This document shows positions 24,826 to 34,538 of a stretch of 64,000 nt of DNA, in pieces. The first letter of the stretch is position 1; each line of letters opens with the position of its first letter. The translations under genes and the position numbers were made by a program. Origin of the DNA: a bacterium YEK0313 (GTDB lineage Bacteria; Pseudomonadota; Alphaproteobacteria; Rhizobiales; Phreatobacteraceae); assembly GCA_000751295.2 (NCBI GenBank), contig CCMO02000001.1, forward strand, positions 3,025,501-3,089,500, given 5' to 3'. The notes below the pieces were generated by a model, which saw only the letters and a list, made by a program, of their open reading frames with translations, searched no databases and was not told the DNA's origin.

Positions 24826-26205
24826 TCACGTGCAGCCTGCCGCGACCCACGCCTGGGTCTCCTCCAGCGCGCCGGCGAAGCGGCCGAGGAGATCGTCGAC
24901 CTGGACTGCCGTGATGATCATCGGCGGGCAGAATGCGATGCTGTCCTGAACGTTGCGGACGATCAGTCCGCGTTCCTGTGCTCGCTCGAAGAGGTAGGAG
25001 CCGACCTTGCCTGGAGGGTCGAACCTCCGTTTCGTCGCCTTGTCGGCGACGAGCTCGATCGCGCCGATCAGGCCGACGCCGCGCACTTCGCCGACGAGCG
25101 GGTGGCCGGTGAAGCGGCGCAGGCCTTCCTGCAGATGGGCCCCGACGCGGGCGGCGTTGCCGACGAGGTCGCGCTCCTCGATGATCGCGAGGTTTTCGAG
25201 GCCGACCGCCGTTGCGACCGGATGCCCGCTGGCGGTGAAGCCGTGCCCGAACGTTCCGAGTTCGGCGCTGCCGTCGGCGACGCCCTGGTAGATCGCATCG
25301 CTGAACACGATCGCGGCGAGGGGCTGGTAGGAGGAGGTTATCTGCTTCGACAGCACGAGCATGTCCGGGCGAATGCCGAAATGCTCGCAGGCAAACATGG
25401 TGCCGACCCGACCGAAGCCGTTGATCACCTCGTCGGCGACGACAAGCACGTCGTGCCGACGGCAGACCTCCTGCATCTTGCGCCAATAGCCGTCGGGCGG
25501 CACCAGGACGCCGCCGGCCCCCATGACGGGTTCGCCGATGAAGGCCGCGACGGTGTCCGGCCCTTCCTGCAGGATCACCGCCTCGAGTTCGGCGGCGAGA
25601 CGGTCGGTGAAAGCGTCCTCGGTTTCGCCCGGCTCCGCGAAACGGTAGTGGTGCGGGCAGGTGACGTGGCGGACGAAGGGGAGCGGCAGATCGAAACCGC
25701 GCTGGTTCACCTGGAGGCCCGTCAGGCTCCCGGCGGCCACGGTGATGCCGTGATAGCCGCCATTGCGCGCGATGAATTTCTTCTTGGCCGGCCTGCCGCG
25801 CGCGTTGTTGTAGTACCAGACGATCTTCACGACGGTATCGTTGGCCTCGGACCCCGAATTCGTGAAGAAGACATGGTCGAGACCGTCCGGCGTCATCTGG
25901 GCGATCTTCTCGGCGAGCGCGATGGAGGGCTCGTTCGATTTGTGCGTGAAGGTGTGATAGTAGGGCAGGCGGCCCATTTGCCGGGCGGCCGCCTGGACCA
26001 GGCGTTCCTCGCCGAAGCCGACGGCGACGCTCCAGAGGCCGGCCATCGCCTCGATATATTCCCGCCCCTGGTCGTCATAGACATGGATCCCCTTGCCGCG
26101 ATCGATGATCAGCGGCCCGACATGCTCGTGACGGCGCGCATTGGTGTAGGGATGGACCAGGTAACTGATGTCACGGGCCTGCAGTGAGTTGGGTCGAACG
26201 GTCAT
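24826..26205 (-). CDS. Class III aminotransferase (omega-amine/(S)-amine transaminase-like)
   Basis: A 459-residue fold-type I PLP enzyme. It shows FTNSGSEANDT (114-124, phosphate binding), the GYHG motif at 150-153, ADEVINGFGRVG with PLP-N1-binding Asp258, and Schiff-base Lys287 in LSKQITSSYQP. The HTFTHKSNEPSIALAEKIA block resembles omega-amino acid and (S)-amine:pyruvate transaminases of proteobacteria. It transfers an amino group from an amine or omega-amino acid to pyruvate or a similar acceptor. ATG 26205 is used; the frame runs 13 codons further. Last gene of the GntR-led operon, 73 bases after HyuB. Confidence 0.9.
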   Translation of the reverse strand: MTVRPNSLQARDISYLVHPYTNARRHEHVGPLIIDRGKGIHVYDDQGREYIEAMAGLWSVAVGFGEERLVQAAARQMGRLPYYHTFTHKSNEPSIALAEKIAQMTPDGLDHVFFTNSGSEANDTVVKIVWYYNNARGRPAKKKFIARNGGYHGITVAAGSLTGLQVNQRGFDLPLPFVRHVTCPHHYRFAEPGETEDAFTDRLAAELEAVILQEGPDTVAAFIGEPVMGAGGVLVPPDGYWRKMQEVCRRHDVLVVADEVINGFGRVGTMFACEHFGIRPDMLVLSKQITSSYQPLAAIVFSDAIYQGVADGSAELGTFGHGFTASGHPVATAVGLENLAIIEERDLVGNAARVGAHLQEGLRRFTGHPLVGEVRGVGLIGAIELVADKATKRRFDPPGKVGSYLFERAQERGLIVRNVQDSIAFCPPMIITAVQVDDLLGRFAGALEETQAWVAAGCT

Positions 26206-26278
26206 GCAACGGTCCTCTGCGAACGGGCGAACCCGAGATGGCATGCCGCCTCAGGTTCGCATGACGGCGAAGTCGGGC

Positions 26279-27967
26279 TCAACCGGCCTTGTAGACGGTA
26301 CGGGCCTGCTCCTCGGTGATGAAGCCATCCGCCAGGTCTTCCGCCACGCGCCGGCGATCGCGTCGAGCCGGCGGTCCCCAGCCGCCGCCCGCCGGTGAGG
26401 AGATCCTGATGCGATCGCCCGGCTGGATCGGAACGTTGGCGAATTTGGAGGGCGAGACCTTGTTGAAGGCCTGCGTGATCGTCAGCCAGTCGCCGCTGCC
26501 AGCGCGCTTCATCAACAGCTCGGCCTTCGCGCCGTCATGGCCGCCGTGAATGCCCCACGGGTGCACCTTCTGGCGGTCGCTCATATAGCTGAAGGTCATC
26601 GGCGTATCCGTGCAGCGCACGGTCTTGGAAAGGGCCAGCCCGCCTCGGAAGGTGCCGGGACCGCCGGAGCCGTCGACGAGCTTGAACTCCTCGACGTGCC
26701 AGGGGAAGCGGTATTCGAAGACCTCGACGGGAATGTGCGGGCAATTGCCGTTGATGCCGCCGACGGCATCGTTGCCATCGGCGAAGCTGCGGCCGCCCCA
26801 GCCGACGGGCGTGAGGTCGTAGCAGCAGAAGAACTCGCCGGTCCTGGCGTCCCGGCCTCCGAACAGGAAGTTCGAATGCGTCGCGCCGTCGGTGGCGGCG
26901 GAGCGCTCCTTGAGCGCCGGTGCGAGCGCTCCCATGACCACGTTCGCGATCCGGCAGTGGCTCTCGGTATTGCCGCCGACGGAAGGGCCGGGAAAATCGA
27001 CGTTGACGACGGTGCCTGGGGGAGCCAGCACCCGTATCGGCCGGAAGCAGCCCGAGTTCTTCGGGATGGTCGAATCCGTGAGCTGCAGGACGCCGTTATA
27101 GGCGGCGCCGTGCGCGACCCCGAGCGTGCCGTTGATCGGTCCCTTCGCCTGCGGCGAGGAGCCGTGATAGTCGACGATCAGATCGGAGCCCTCGACGATC
27201 ACTTCGGCTTTGATCGTGAACATCTTGTCCTCGATGCCGTCATCCTCCATCACGTCCTCGAACGTGTAGCGGCCATCGGGGATTTTTTCGATTTCGGCGC
27301 GCATGCGACGCTCGGAATAATCCATCAGCGCCTCGGCATGCTCACGGAAGCTGGCGACGCCGAGCTTTCTGACCAGATCGGCCATGCGGCGTTCGCCGAG
27401 ATCGATCGCCGCGATCAGGGCGCGGAAGTCGCCATAGTTGTAGCGGGGCGTGCGCACATTCGCGAGCAGCAGGCGCCAGACGTCATCCACGTCCTTGCCC
27501 CGGCGCTTGATCTTCACCGGCGGCACGCGCAGTCCCTCGTGGAAAACCTCCGTGGCTTCCCCGGCAAAGCCGGCCGGCGCCATGCCCCCGACCTCGCAGA
27601 CGTGGCCGATCGCGACAGCAAAGCCGACCAGGGCGCCGTCGACGAAGACCGGCTTGAAAAAGGTGTGCTCCGGGGTGTGCAGGCCGCCCCGATAGGGGTC
27701 GTTGTGCAGGATGACGTCGCCCTCCTCGAGTTCGTCGAGGGCGATCTCCTGGACGCACGAGCGCAGCAGGAGCGGCATGCCGCCGATCATCGAGGGGCAG
27801 AAATCGCCCGTCGCGGCGAGCTCGCCGGTCGGCAGGGCGAGGCCGCACGTGAAGTCGAGCGATTCCGAAAAGATCGTCGAATAGGACGTGCGCATCAGCG
27901 TCACGCCCATGTCGCGGCAGATCGAGACGAGAATGCCGCCGGTGATGTTCAGGGATACCATGTCCAT
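26279..27967 (-). CDS. hyuB: Hydantoinase B/oxoprolinase family protein (HyuB, first pair)
   Basis: A 562-residue HyuB subunit. Landmarks are the opening ITGGILVSICRDMGVTLMRTSYSTIF, the metal-region segment VILHNDPYRGGLHTPEHT (about 83-100), DYHGSSPQAKGPINGTLGVA (about 265-285), the NCPHIPVEVFEYRFPW block, and near the C-terminus SPAGGGWGPP, the family closing motif. With HyuA it forms an ATP-dependent enzyme that opens cyclic amides (hydantoins, 5-oxoproline-like) or carboxylates ketones; the substrate cannot be read from the sequence. GGAGG sits seven bases before ATG 27967. It follows hyuA by 13 bases. Confidence 0.9.
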   Translation of the reverse strand: MDMVSLNITGGILVSICRDMGVTLMRTSYSTIFSESLDFTCGLALPTGELAATGDFCPSMIGGMPLLLRSCVQEIALDELEEGDVILHNDPYRGGLHTPEHTFFKPVFVDGALVGFAVAIGHVCEVGGMAPAGFAGEATEVFHEGLRVPPVKIKRRGKDVDDVWRLLLANVRTPRYNYGDFRALIAAIDLGERRMADLVRKLGVASFREHAEALMDYSERRMRAEIEKIPDGRYTFEDVMEDDGIEDKMFTIKAEVIVEGSDLIVDYHGSSPQAKGPINGTLGVAHGAAYNGVLQLTDSTIPKNSGCFRPIRVLAPPGTVVNVDFPGPSVGGNTESHCRIANVVMGALAPALKERSAATDGATHSNFLFGGRDARTGEFFCCYDLTPVGWGGRSFADGNDAVGGINGNCPHIPVEVFEYRFPWHVEEFKLVDGSGGPGTFRGGLALSKTVRCTDTPMTFSYMSDRQKVHPWGIHGGHDGAKAELLMKRAGSGDWLTITQAFNKVSPSKFANVPIQPGDRIRISSPAGGGWGPPARRDRRRVAEDLADGFITEEQARTVYKAG

Positions 27968-27980
27968 GGTCTCGCCTCCG

Positions 27981-29999
27981 TCAGGCTTGGATCAAGAGGT
28001 TGCCGTAGCGATCGACCTGGAGCGACTTCGCGGGGTCGAGCACGGTCACCGAGGCGCTTTCTTCGACCAGGGCCGGGCCCTGGATGCGGTGGCCGTCCCG
28101 CAGTTCGTCGCGGGCATAGACGGGGGTGTCGACCCAGCCCGTCTCGAACCAGACCGGCCGGCGCGTGCGCGGCGTCGCCGGCGCGCTGGCCGCCGCGATG
28201 ACCGGATGGTCGAGCGCGCCCGTCCGCGCGGTCCCGGTCACCAGGAAGTTCACGATCTCCATGTGGTCGCCGAGCCGGAAGCCGAACCGGGCATCGTGCT
28301 GGGCATGGAAGGTCTCGAACAGCGCCGCGATCTCGGCATCGGTGAAACGCTCGGCTTCGACCGGGATTTCCAGTTCATAGTTCTGGCCGAGGTAGCGCAT
28401 CTCGACGCTTTTTCCGATCGTGACATCGGCATGCCCCTGCGCGGCGAGGTCCGCCCGGCATTCCGCGACCAGGGCCGCCATGGCATTGGCGGCGCGATCG
28501 CGGTCGAAATCGCGCGAATTGAGCTGGACGGTGCGGTAGCGGTCGACGCGGGCATCCGCCATCGTGAAGCCGAAAGCGGAGAACTGGCCGGGGAAATTCG
28601 GCACGAGCCCCTTCGGAATGGAGGCCTCGCTCATGAGGTCGCTCACATGGGGCGGCCCGGCGCCTCCGAAGGCGACGAGCACGAAGTCGCGCGGATCGAG
28701 GCCCTGCTCGGTCAGCACGGTATGCAGGGCGCCGACCATGTTGTTGTTGGCGATGCGCACGATGGCGAGCGCCGCCTCCTCGGCCTTAAGGCCGAGCGTC
28801 CGGGCGAGCCCGTCGATCGCGCTGCGCGCCGCCTCGGCATCGAGCTTCATCGTGCCGCCGAGGAAGTTGGAGGCGCTGATGCGGCCGAGCACGACATTGG
28901 CATCCGTGACCGTCGGCAAGGTCCCGCCGCGGCCGTAGCAGGCCGGCCCCGGATTGGCGCCGGCGCTTTCGGGGCCGACGACCAGCATGCCGCCGGCATC
29001 GATGCGCGCGATCGAGCCGCCGCCGGCGCCGATCGTGCGGATGTCGATCATCGGGATCTGGACCGGGCGGCCCCATTCGATCTCGAAATCGGTCGTGAAC
29101 TTTTCCTTGCCGTCGACGACCGTCGAGACGTCGGTCGAGGTGCCGCCCATATCGAGCGTGACGAGATTTCCAAGCCCGAGCAGTTCCGCGGTGCGCTTGG
29201 CCGCGATCACTCCCCCCGTCGGCCCGGAGACGGCAATCTGGATCGGCGCTTCGACCGCGGTATCGAGGGTCATTTCGCCGCCATTGGAGCGCATGACCAC
29301 GATCTTGGCGGCGACGCCGCTCTCGGCCAGTTCGCGCTGCATCGAGCCGAGCTGTTTCTTGACGACCGGCTTGATGAATGCGTCGCAGATCGTCGTCGAA
29401 GACCGAAAATGCTCCTTCCACTTGGGCAGGACCTCATAGGAGATCGATACCGGGACATCCGGCAGCCGTTCGGAGAAGATGGCCTTGATGCGCTGCTCGT
29501 GCTGCGGCGCGAGGTAGGAGTGCAGGAGCACGACGGCAACGGCCTCGATCTCGCCCTCCGACTTGAGCCTGTCGGCGAGCGCGGCCACGGCTGCCTCGTC
29601 CAGCGGCTGGAGGATCTGGCCGGAGGCGCCGACGCGCTCGTCGACCTCGACGGCGTCGCGCCGCTTGATGAAGGGTTTCGGTTTCACCCAGCCGAGGTCG
29701 TAGTGATGCTTGCGATTGCCCCGGCCGATGAACGGCACGTCCCGGAAGCCGCGCGTCGTGACATAGGCAACCCGCGCACCCTTGCCCTCGAGCAGGGCGT
29801 TGGTCGCCACGGTGGTGCCGAGCCGGATGCCGCCGATCGCCGCGATGTCGCCGAAGGCCTCGAGGCCGGTCATGATGCCCTCGATCGGCGCCTGCGGCGT
29901 CGAGAGGTTCTTCCAGGCCTTCAGGGCTCGGCCGGCCTCGTCATAGGCGACGAAATCAGTGAAGGTTCCCCCGATATCGATCCCGAGCCTGTAGGTCAT
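27981..29999 (-). CDS. hyuA: Hydantoinase/oxoprolinase A subunit (HyuA, first pair)
   Basis: A 672-residue HyuA with an ASKHA-type ATP-binding fold: LGIDIGGTFTDFV at 4-16 (phosphate 1), GTTVATNALLEGKG at about 60, VTLDMGGTSTDVS (about 280) and TIGAGGGSIARID (about 315). GPACYGRGG and TDANVVLGRI follow. It activates the cyclic amide or carbonyl substrate with ATP for the HyuB partner. AGGAGGA lies about seven bases before the ATG, which overlaps the stop of the class IV transaminase gene by four bases (ATGA). The product would feed the flanking transaminases or be made from their products. Confidence 0.92.
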   Translation of the reverse strand: MTYRLGIDIGGTFTDFVAYDEAGRALKAWKNLSTPQAPIEGIMTGLEAFGDIAAIGGIRLGTTVATNALLEGKGARVAYVTTRGFRDVPFIGRGNRKHHYDLGWVKPKPFIKRRDAVEVDERVGASGQILQPLDEAAVAALADRLKSEGEIEAVAVVLLHSYLAPQHEQRIKAIFSERLPDVPVSISYEVLPKWKEHFRSSTTICDAFIKPVVKKQLGSMQRELAESGVAAKIVVMRSNGGEMTLDTAVEAPIQIAVSGPTGGVIAAKRTAELLGLGNLVTLDMGGTSTDVSTVVDGKEKFTTDFEIEWGRPVQIPMIDIRTIGAGGGSIARIDAGGMLVVGPESAGANPGPACYGRGGTLPTVTDANVVLGRISASNFLGGTMKLDAEAARSAIDGLARTLGLKAEEAALAIVRIANNNMVGALHTVLTEQGLDPRDFVLVAFGGAGPPHVSDLMSEASIPKGLVPNFPGQFSAFGFTMADARVDRYRTVQLNSRDFDRDRAANAMAALVAECRADLAAQGHADVTIGKSVEMRYLGQNYELEIPVEAERFTDAEIAALFETFHAQHDARFGFRLGDHMEIVNFLVTGTARTGALDHPVIAAASAPATPRTRRPVWFETGWVDTPVYARDELRDGHRIQGPALVEESASVTVLDPAKSLQVDRYGNLLIQA

Positions 30000-30967
30000 G
30001 TCTGCTTCCTCCTGTCATTCTGTCCGGGATGGGCAAGGACGTCGCCGCTCGCCGCGTAGTCGACCGGCGTCGCATGCCAGCCTTCGGCGCGCTTCGCCCA
30101 GAAGGCGTCCTTGATGCGCGTCGAGAGGGCGCCCGGGCGGTCGTTGCCCATGATCCTCCCGTCGATCCGGCTGGCCGGCATGACGCCGCCGGCGGTCGTG
30201 GCGAGGAAGATCTCGTCGGCCTGGCGAAGCTCCTCGGCCGCGACCGCCCGCACCTCCGTGCCGATGCCGAGCTCCATGCAGAGCTCGAGCACGGAAAGAC
30301 GCGTGATGCCGAGCAGGACGCCGTCATCCGGCGTCACGACCTTTCCGCCGATGACGGCGAAGACGTTGAAGCCCGGCCCCTCGGTGACCAGGTCCTTGTC
30401 GTCGAGCAGGACGCAGAAGTCGGCGCCGCGGTCATGGGCCTCGAACTGGCCGCGGGTCAGGTCGGCCCAGTGGAAGTTCTTGGCGGTCGGGTCGACCGAG
30501 CGGGACGGGATGCGCAGCGTCTCGCCGATCACGAGATGGGCGCCGCGCGCCATCTGCTCGTCGGTCACGATCGAGATCCACGGCACCGCAAAAGCCGTGA
30601 CGTAGTTGCGGGCATGGATCGGGTGATAGGGCATCCCGCGCGGCGGACGGCCGCGCAGGCAGTCCATCGCGACATAGGCGTCCCGCAATCCGGCGAGCGC
30701 GACGCAGCGGTGCAGGACGGCCTTGATCTCATCGTCGCTTTCGCGCGGCGAGAACCGAAAGATGTCCATCGAACGGCGGAAACGGCCGATATGGTCGTCG
30801 AGCCGGAAGAAGGCTCCGTCACGCACCCCGACCACGTCATAGGTGACGTCCGAGCGCCGATAGCCCCAGTCGGTGATCGGAATGGCGGCTTCGCCGACCG
30901 GCATGTAGCGGCCATCGATATAGGCCGCGCCATCGGGCCAGCGCGGCGGGGCGGTTGTCTCGGTCAT
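29996..30967 (-). CDS. Class IV PLP aminotransferase, (R)-amine transaminase-like
   Basis: A 323-residue fold-type IV PLP enzyme. Catalytic Lys163 lies in DPTAKNFHWADL and Glu196 in VTEGPGFNVF. The N-terminal GYRRSDVTYDVVGVRDGAFFRLDDHI stretch closely resembles the GYLHSDVTY region of (R)-selective amine transaminases from memory, more than branched-chain or D-amino acid transaminases. Likely amino donors are (R)-amines or D-configured beta-amino acids. Start ATG 30967 overlaps the LivM stop (ATGA). The frame runs much further upstream, but that part is a shadow of the liv genes. It sits between transporter and HyuA genes, so it probably acts on the imported compound or its product. Confidence 0.85.
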   Translation of the reverse strand: MTETTAPPRWPDGAAYIDGRYMPVGEAAIPITDWGYRRSDVTYDVVGVRDGAFFRLDDHIGRFRRSMDIFRFSPRESDDEIKAVLHRCVALAGLRDAYVAMDCLRGRPPRGMPYHPIHARNYVTAFAVPWISIVTDEQMARGAHLVIGETLRIPSRSVDPTAKNFHWADLTRGQFEAHDRGADFCVLLDDKDLVTEGPGFNVFAVIGGKVVTPDDGVLLGITRLSVLELCMELGIGTEVRAVAAEELRQADEIFLATTAGGVMPASRIDGRIMGNDRPGALSTRIKDAFWAKRAEGWHATPVDYAASGDVLAHPGQNDRRKQT

Positions 30968-32052
30968 GGCCCTGCTCCTCGTGATGCCTCTTGCGCCAGC
31001 ACGGAACCGGGATCGGGCAGGGGCACCGCCGATCCCGGCTTGGGCTGCTCTGCGATGAGTGTGATCTCCCGCCCGGAGGTGAGGCCGGAGGGGCGGAAGA
31101 GGAGGATGAGCACCATCACGATGCCGAGGCCGATCTCCTGGCTTCCCTGCGGCAGCGCGAGCGTGCTGGAGCCTATGCCGATCCCCCGTTCGCACAGGCG
31201 CAGCAGTTCGACGATCGCGGTCACCGACAGCACGCCGACGACCGCCCCGGTGAGGCTGAACAGGCCGCCGACGACCAGCATCGCGATCGTGACGAAGGTC
31301 AGGCCGAGATAGAATGGATCGACCGTCAGGATGCCGAGGAACTGTGCGTAGAGACCGCCCGCCGCCCCCATGATCGCCGCGCTGGCGACGAAGGCCACGA
31401 GCCGGACCCTGACGACCTTCACGGCGGAGGCCTGGGCGGCAACGGCGTCGTCCCGTGTCGCGCGCAGCATGAGGCCGAAGCGGGAGATCTGGAAGAGATA
31501 GCCGGCGAGAACCGCCAGCGCGGCAAAGGCACAGGCGGTCCACGTCCCGACCACCGTCGGGATGCCGATGATCGAGGAGACGCCGGCGGTCAGCGAATCC
31601 CAGTTCGAATAGACGCTGTTGACGATGATCAGGAAGGCGAATGTCGCGATCGAGGCCGCCGTGCCGGAGAGCCGCATGATGGCAAGGCCGAGGAGAAACG
31701 CGACCAGGGCGGGCAGGGCGACGGCGCCGGCCATCGCGAGCAGGAACGGATATTGTTCCTCGCGCAGAAAGGCCGGCAGGCCGGACAGCATGATCGCCTT
31801 GAAGGTCGGATCGGCCGTTGCCCAGGCGGCCGCATAGGCGCCGATGCACATGAAGCCGACATGGCCGAACGAGATGATGCCGGAATTGCCGATGAAGACC
31901 GAGAGGCCGACGACCGCGACGACGCGGATGAACATCTCGGTCAAGGTCACCTGGAGGCCGTCGGCCTGGACGAGGGCGGACGCCAGGGCGACGAGGCCGA
32001 GGATCGCGATCAGGATGACCGGCGTCTGGTGGCGGGCGATCAGTTTTGTCAT
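30964..32052 (-). CDS. livM: Branched-chain-type ABC transporter permease (LivM)
   Basis: A 362-residue inner-membrane permease with about ten hydrophobic segments. The VGLSVFIGNSGIISFGHVGFMCIGAYAAAW segment (about 50-80) is the LivM signature, and RATRDDAVAAQASAVKVVRVRLVAF (about 200-225) is the EAA-like loop contacting the ATPase. With LivH it forms the channel of a HAAT-family importer. It begins six bases after the livH stop and overlaps the transaminase gene by four bases, so transport and metabolism are made together. Confidence 0.93.
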   Translation of the reverse strand: MTKLIARHQTPVILIAILGLVALASALVQADGLQVTLTEMFIRVVAVVGLSVFIGNSGIISFGHVGFMCIGAYAAAWATADPTFKAIMLSGLPAFLREEQYPFLLAMAGAVALPALVAFLLGLAIMRLSGTAASIATFAFLIIVNSVYSNWDSLTAGVSSIIGIPTVVGTWTACAFAALAVLAGYLFQISRFGLMLRATRDDAVAAQASAVKVVRVRLVAFVASAAIMGAAGGLYAQFLGILTVDPFYLGLTFVTIAMLVVGGLFSLTGAVVGVLSVTAIVELLRLCERGIGIGSSTLALPQGSQEIGLGIVMVLILLFRPSGLTSGREITLIAEQPKPGSAVPLPDPGSVLAQEASRGAGP

Positions 32053-32058
32053 GGTCCC

Positions 32059-32973
32059 TCAGACGCGTTCGAAGGACGAGCTGGACGACACGAGACCGGC
32101 CGGCCGCACGAGCAGGACCAGGATCACGATCGCAAAGGCGAAGGCGTCCCGGAAGGCGCGCAGTTCGGGAGGCAGATAGGCCTGGAGCATGGTCACGATG
32201 AAGCCGATGGTGAAGCCGCCGACCACGGCTCCGACGAGCGAGCCCATGCCGCCGACGACCACCGCCACGAAAGCGAACAGCACCAGCGGCACTCCCATCA
32301 TGTGGCTGAGCGAGCCGGACTGCGCCGTGTAGAGCAGCGACACCACGCCGGCGAGCATGCCGCTGATCGCGAAGGCGAGGCCGATCACGACATTGCCGCG
32401 GACGCCGAGATATTGCGCCATGCGGAAGTCCTCGGCCGCCGCCCGCATCTGCACGCCGTAGGAGGTTCGCTTGAGGAACACGGTCAGGGCCGTCATGAGG
32501 ATGAGCGTGACGACGAGCGTGATGAGCTGGAGCACCGGCACGCGCAGTTCGCCGACCAGGACCTGGGTGTTGGCGGTGCTCCACAGGTCCACGGCCTTCG
32601 GGCGGGAGCCGTAGGCCATCAGCACTGCGTTCTGGACGATGTAGCTCACCGCGAAGGAGGCGATCATCAGGGAGGGCGAGGAGGCGCGGCGCAGCGGCCG
32701 GAACACCAGAGCGTCCGTGAGGAGCGCCGCGATGACGACGATCAGGCAGATCAGCGGCAGCATCAGCGGCCAGGGCAGGCCGCCGATCAGCAGCCGGGCG
32801 GTCACGTCCGCGGACGGCACGATCAGCGCATAGGCTCCGATCGTGATGTAGTCGCCATGGGCGAAGTTGATCAGCCGGAGGATGCCGAAGAGAAGGCCGA
32901 TGCCGAGGGCGACGAGCGCGTAGATGCTGCCGAGGCTCAGGGCGTCGATCAGGTTTTGCAGAAACTGGATCAT
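32059..32973 (-). CDS. livH: Branched-chain-type ABC transporter permease (LivH)
   Basis: A 304-residue permease with about eight membrane segments. It opens IQFLQNLIDALSLGSIYALVALGIGLLFGILRLINFAHGD, the LivH signature. MRAAAEDFRMAQYLGVRGNVVIGLAFAISG is the EAA loop, and VVGGMGSLVGAVVGGFTIG is also conserved. ATG 32973 overlaps the livF stop by four bases. It partners LivM, LivF and LivG in import of the compound bound by the periplasmic protein at 34539-35738. Confidence 0.94.
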   Translation of the reverse strand: MIQFLQNLIDALSLGSIYALVALGIGLLFGILRLINFAHGDYITIGAYALIVPSADVTARLLIGGLPWPLMLPLICLIVVIAALLTDALVFRPLRRASSPSLMIASFAVSYIVQNAVLMAYGSRPKAVDLWSTANTQVLVGELRVPVLQLITLVVTLILMTALTVFLKRTSYGVQMRAAAEDFRMAQYLGVRGNVVIGLAFAISGMLAGVVSLLYTAQSGSLSHMMGVPLVLFAFVAVVVGGMGSLVGAVVGGFTIGFIVTMLQAYLPPELRAFRDAFAFAIVILVLLVRPAGLVSSSSSFERV

Positions 32974-33722
32974 GCCGCCGTCTCCTGTCTGGCGGACGCG
33001 GCCTCGCCGAAGCCGAAATAGGCCTGCCGGATGCGCTCGCCGTCCTGGAGATCGCCGGCGCGCCCCTCGAGATGGATGCGGCCGCCCCGCAGCACATAGA
33101 TGCGGTCGGCGAATTTGAGGATGCGGTTGGAGCTCTGCTCGTTGATCAGCAGCGTCAGGCCATCGCGCCGTCTCAGCTCCAGCAGCATGGCGTAGACATC
33201 GTCGATGATGCGCGGCGCGAGGCCAAGCGAGGGCTCGTCCACCAGAAGAAGCCGCGGCCGGGTCATCACCGCGCGTGCCACGGCCAGCATCTGCTGCTCG
33301 CCGCCCGACAGGCGGCCGGCGGGAAAGCGCAGGCGCTCCGCAAGCCGTGGAAAGAGCGTGAGCAGCCGCTCGCGATCCGCCCTGGCCGAGGCCGGGTCGG
33401 ACTGCATATAGCCGCCGACGAGCAGGTTCTCCTCCACCGTGAGGGTTGCGAAGATGTGCCGGCCCTCGGGCACCAGCGAGAGGCCGCGCCGGGCGATGGT
33501 CTCCGGACGGAGCGCCAGGATGCTCTCGCCGCGCAGCGCGATAGTACCGGCATGCGGCGCGACGCCGCCTGCGATCGCGGCGAACGTCGTCGATTTTCCG
33601 GCTCCGTTCGGACCGATGATGCAGACGATCTCGCCTTCCTGAACGTCGAGCGAGATGCCTCGCACCGCGGCGAGGTCGCCGTAGCGGACATGGATGTCCT
33701 CGAGACGGAGGTAGGCGCTCAT
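32970..33722 (-). CDS. livF: Branched-chain-type ABC transporter ATP-binding protein (LivF)
   Basis: A 250-residue ATPase. Walker A GPNGAGKST at 37-45, signature LSGGEQQMLAVARA, Walker B LLLVDEPSLGLAP and the LLINEQS switch-His region (Asn-Glu-Gln here) are visible, with the short LivF-type domain and C-terminal helix. The ATG overlaps the livG stop by one base (TGATG). It powers the LivHM channel as a heterodimer with LivG. Confidence 0.94.
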   Translation of the reverse strand: MSAYLRLEDIHVRYGDLAAVRGISLDVQEGEIVCIIGPNGAGKSTTFAAIAGGVAPHAGTIALRGESILALRPETIARRGLSLVPEGRHIFATLTVEENLLVGGYMQSDPASARADRERLLTLFPRLAERLRFPAGRLSGGEQQMLAVARAVMTRPRLLLVDEPSLGLAPRIIDDVYAMLLELRRRDGLTLLINEQSSNRILKFADRIYVLRGGRIHLEGRAGDLQDGERIRQAYFGFGEAASARQETAA

Positions 33723-34507
33723 CAGCCCTCCATTCCAAGATAGGCCGCGAGCACGGCCATGTTCTTCTGGACGTCTTCCGGCGTGCCCTCGGCGATGGTC
33801 CTGCCGCCATCGAGCACGTGGATGCGGTGCGAGACGTTCATGACGACATGCATGTTGTGCTCGATCAGCAGCACGCCGCAGGAGAACTGGCTCGGGATGG
33901 CGGAGACGAGGTCCATCATCTCCTCGCATTCCGCGTCGGACATGCCGGCGGCGGGCTCGTCGAGCAGAACGAAGGCCGGCGACAGGACCAGCGCCCGCGC
34001 CATGCCGAGCCGGCGCTGATCGGTATAGGCAAGGGCGCCCGCGGCCAGGCGTTCCTTGTCCGCCAGGCCGATCCAATCGAGCATTGCCCGGGCGTGCTCC
34101 TTGGCCGCCCGCAAGGTGAGGCCCAGTCCGGTTGCCGTGACTTCGATGTTCTGCAGGACGCTCATGTCCCGGAACAGGCGTCCCGCCTGGAAGGTCCTCG
34201 CCACCCCGCGCTCGCGAAAACGCGCGGCCGGCCACCCCGCCGTGTCCTCGCCATCGACGAGGACACGGCCGCGGCTTGGTGCCTGGAACCCTGTCAGGCA
34301 ATTGACCAGCGTCGTTTTCCCCGCCCCGTTGGGGCCGATCAGACCGAGCACCTCGTCGCGCGCGAGAGAGAGCGAGACGTCCTCGATCGCCGCCAGGTCC
34401 TGGAACCTGACGGAGAGGCTCTGGGCGGCGAGAACCGGGGTATTCGCGAGCCCGCGCTCGGCCCGGCCCGCAGAGGCCCCCGCATCTTGGTGCATCATGG
34501 CCGGCAT
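33722..34507 (-). CDS. livG: Branched-chain-type ABC transporter ATP-binding protein (LivG)
   Basis: About 261 residues. Walker A GPNGAGKTT, then RGVARTFQAGRLFRDMSVLQNIEV (LivG Q-loop region), a degenerate signature AYTDQRRLGMARAL where LSYGxQR is usual, and Walker B FVLLDEPAAGMSDAE. The signature change (YTDQ) is seen in some LivG proteins. ATG 34507 is preferred, with AGGA eight bases upstream; ATG 34516 and an extended frame to 34624 are alternatives. It follows the binding-protein gene by 31 bases. Confidence 0.9.
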   Translation of the reverse strand: MPAMMHQDAGASAGRAERGLANTPVLAAQSLSVRFQDLAAIEDVSLSLARDEVLGLIGPNGAGKTTLVNCLTGFQAPSRGRVLVDGEDTAGWPAARFRERGVARTFQAGRLFRDMSVLQNIEVTATGLGLTLRAAKEHARAMLDWIGLADKERLAAGALAYTDQRRLGMARALVLSPAFVLLDEPAAGMSDAECEEMMDLVSAIPSQFSCGVLLIEHNMHVVMNVSHRIHVLDGGRTIAEGTPEDVQKNMAVLAAYLGMEG

Positions 34508-34538
34508 CGTCGGCATCCTGACCGGTTCGACATCCTGG

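Noticed and set aside
27888..30059. 723-codon plus-strand frame across hyuB and hyuA
   Set aside because: Shadow of the hydantoinase genes; the minus strand has all expected motifs.
30968..33097. Upstream extension of the class IV transaminase frame by about 710 codons
   Set aside because: The extension is the wrong-frame shadow of livM, livH and livF. The transaminase starts at ATG 30967, which overlaps the livM stop.
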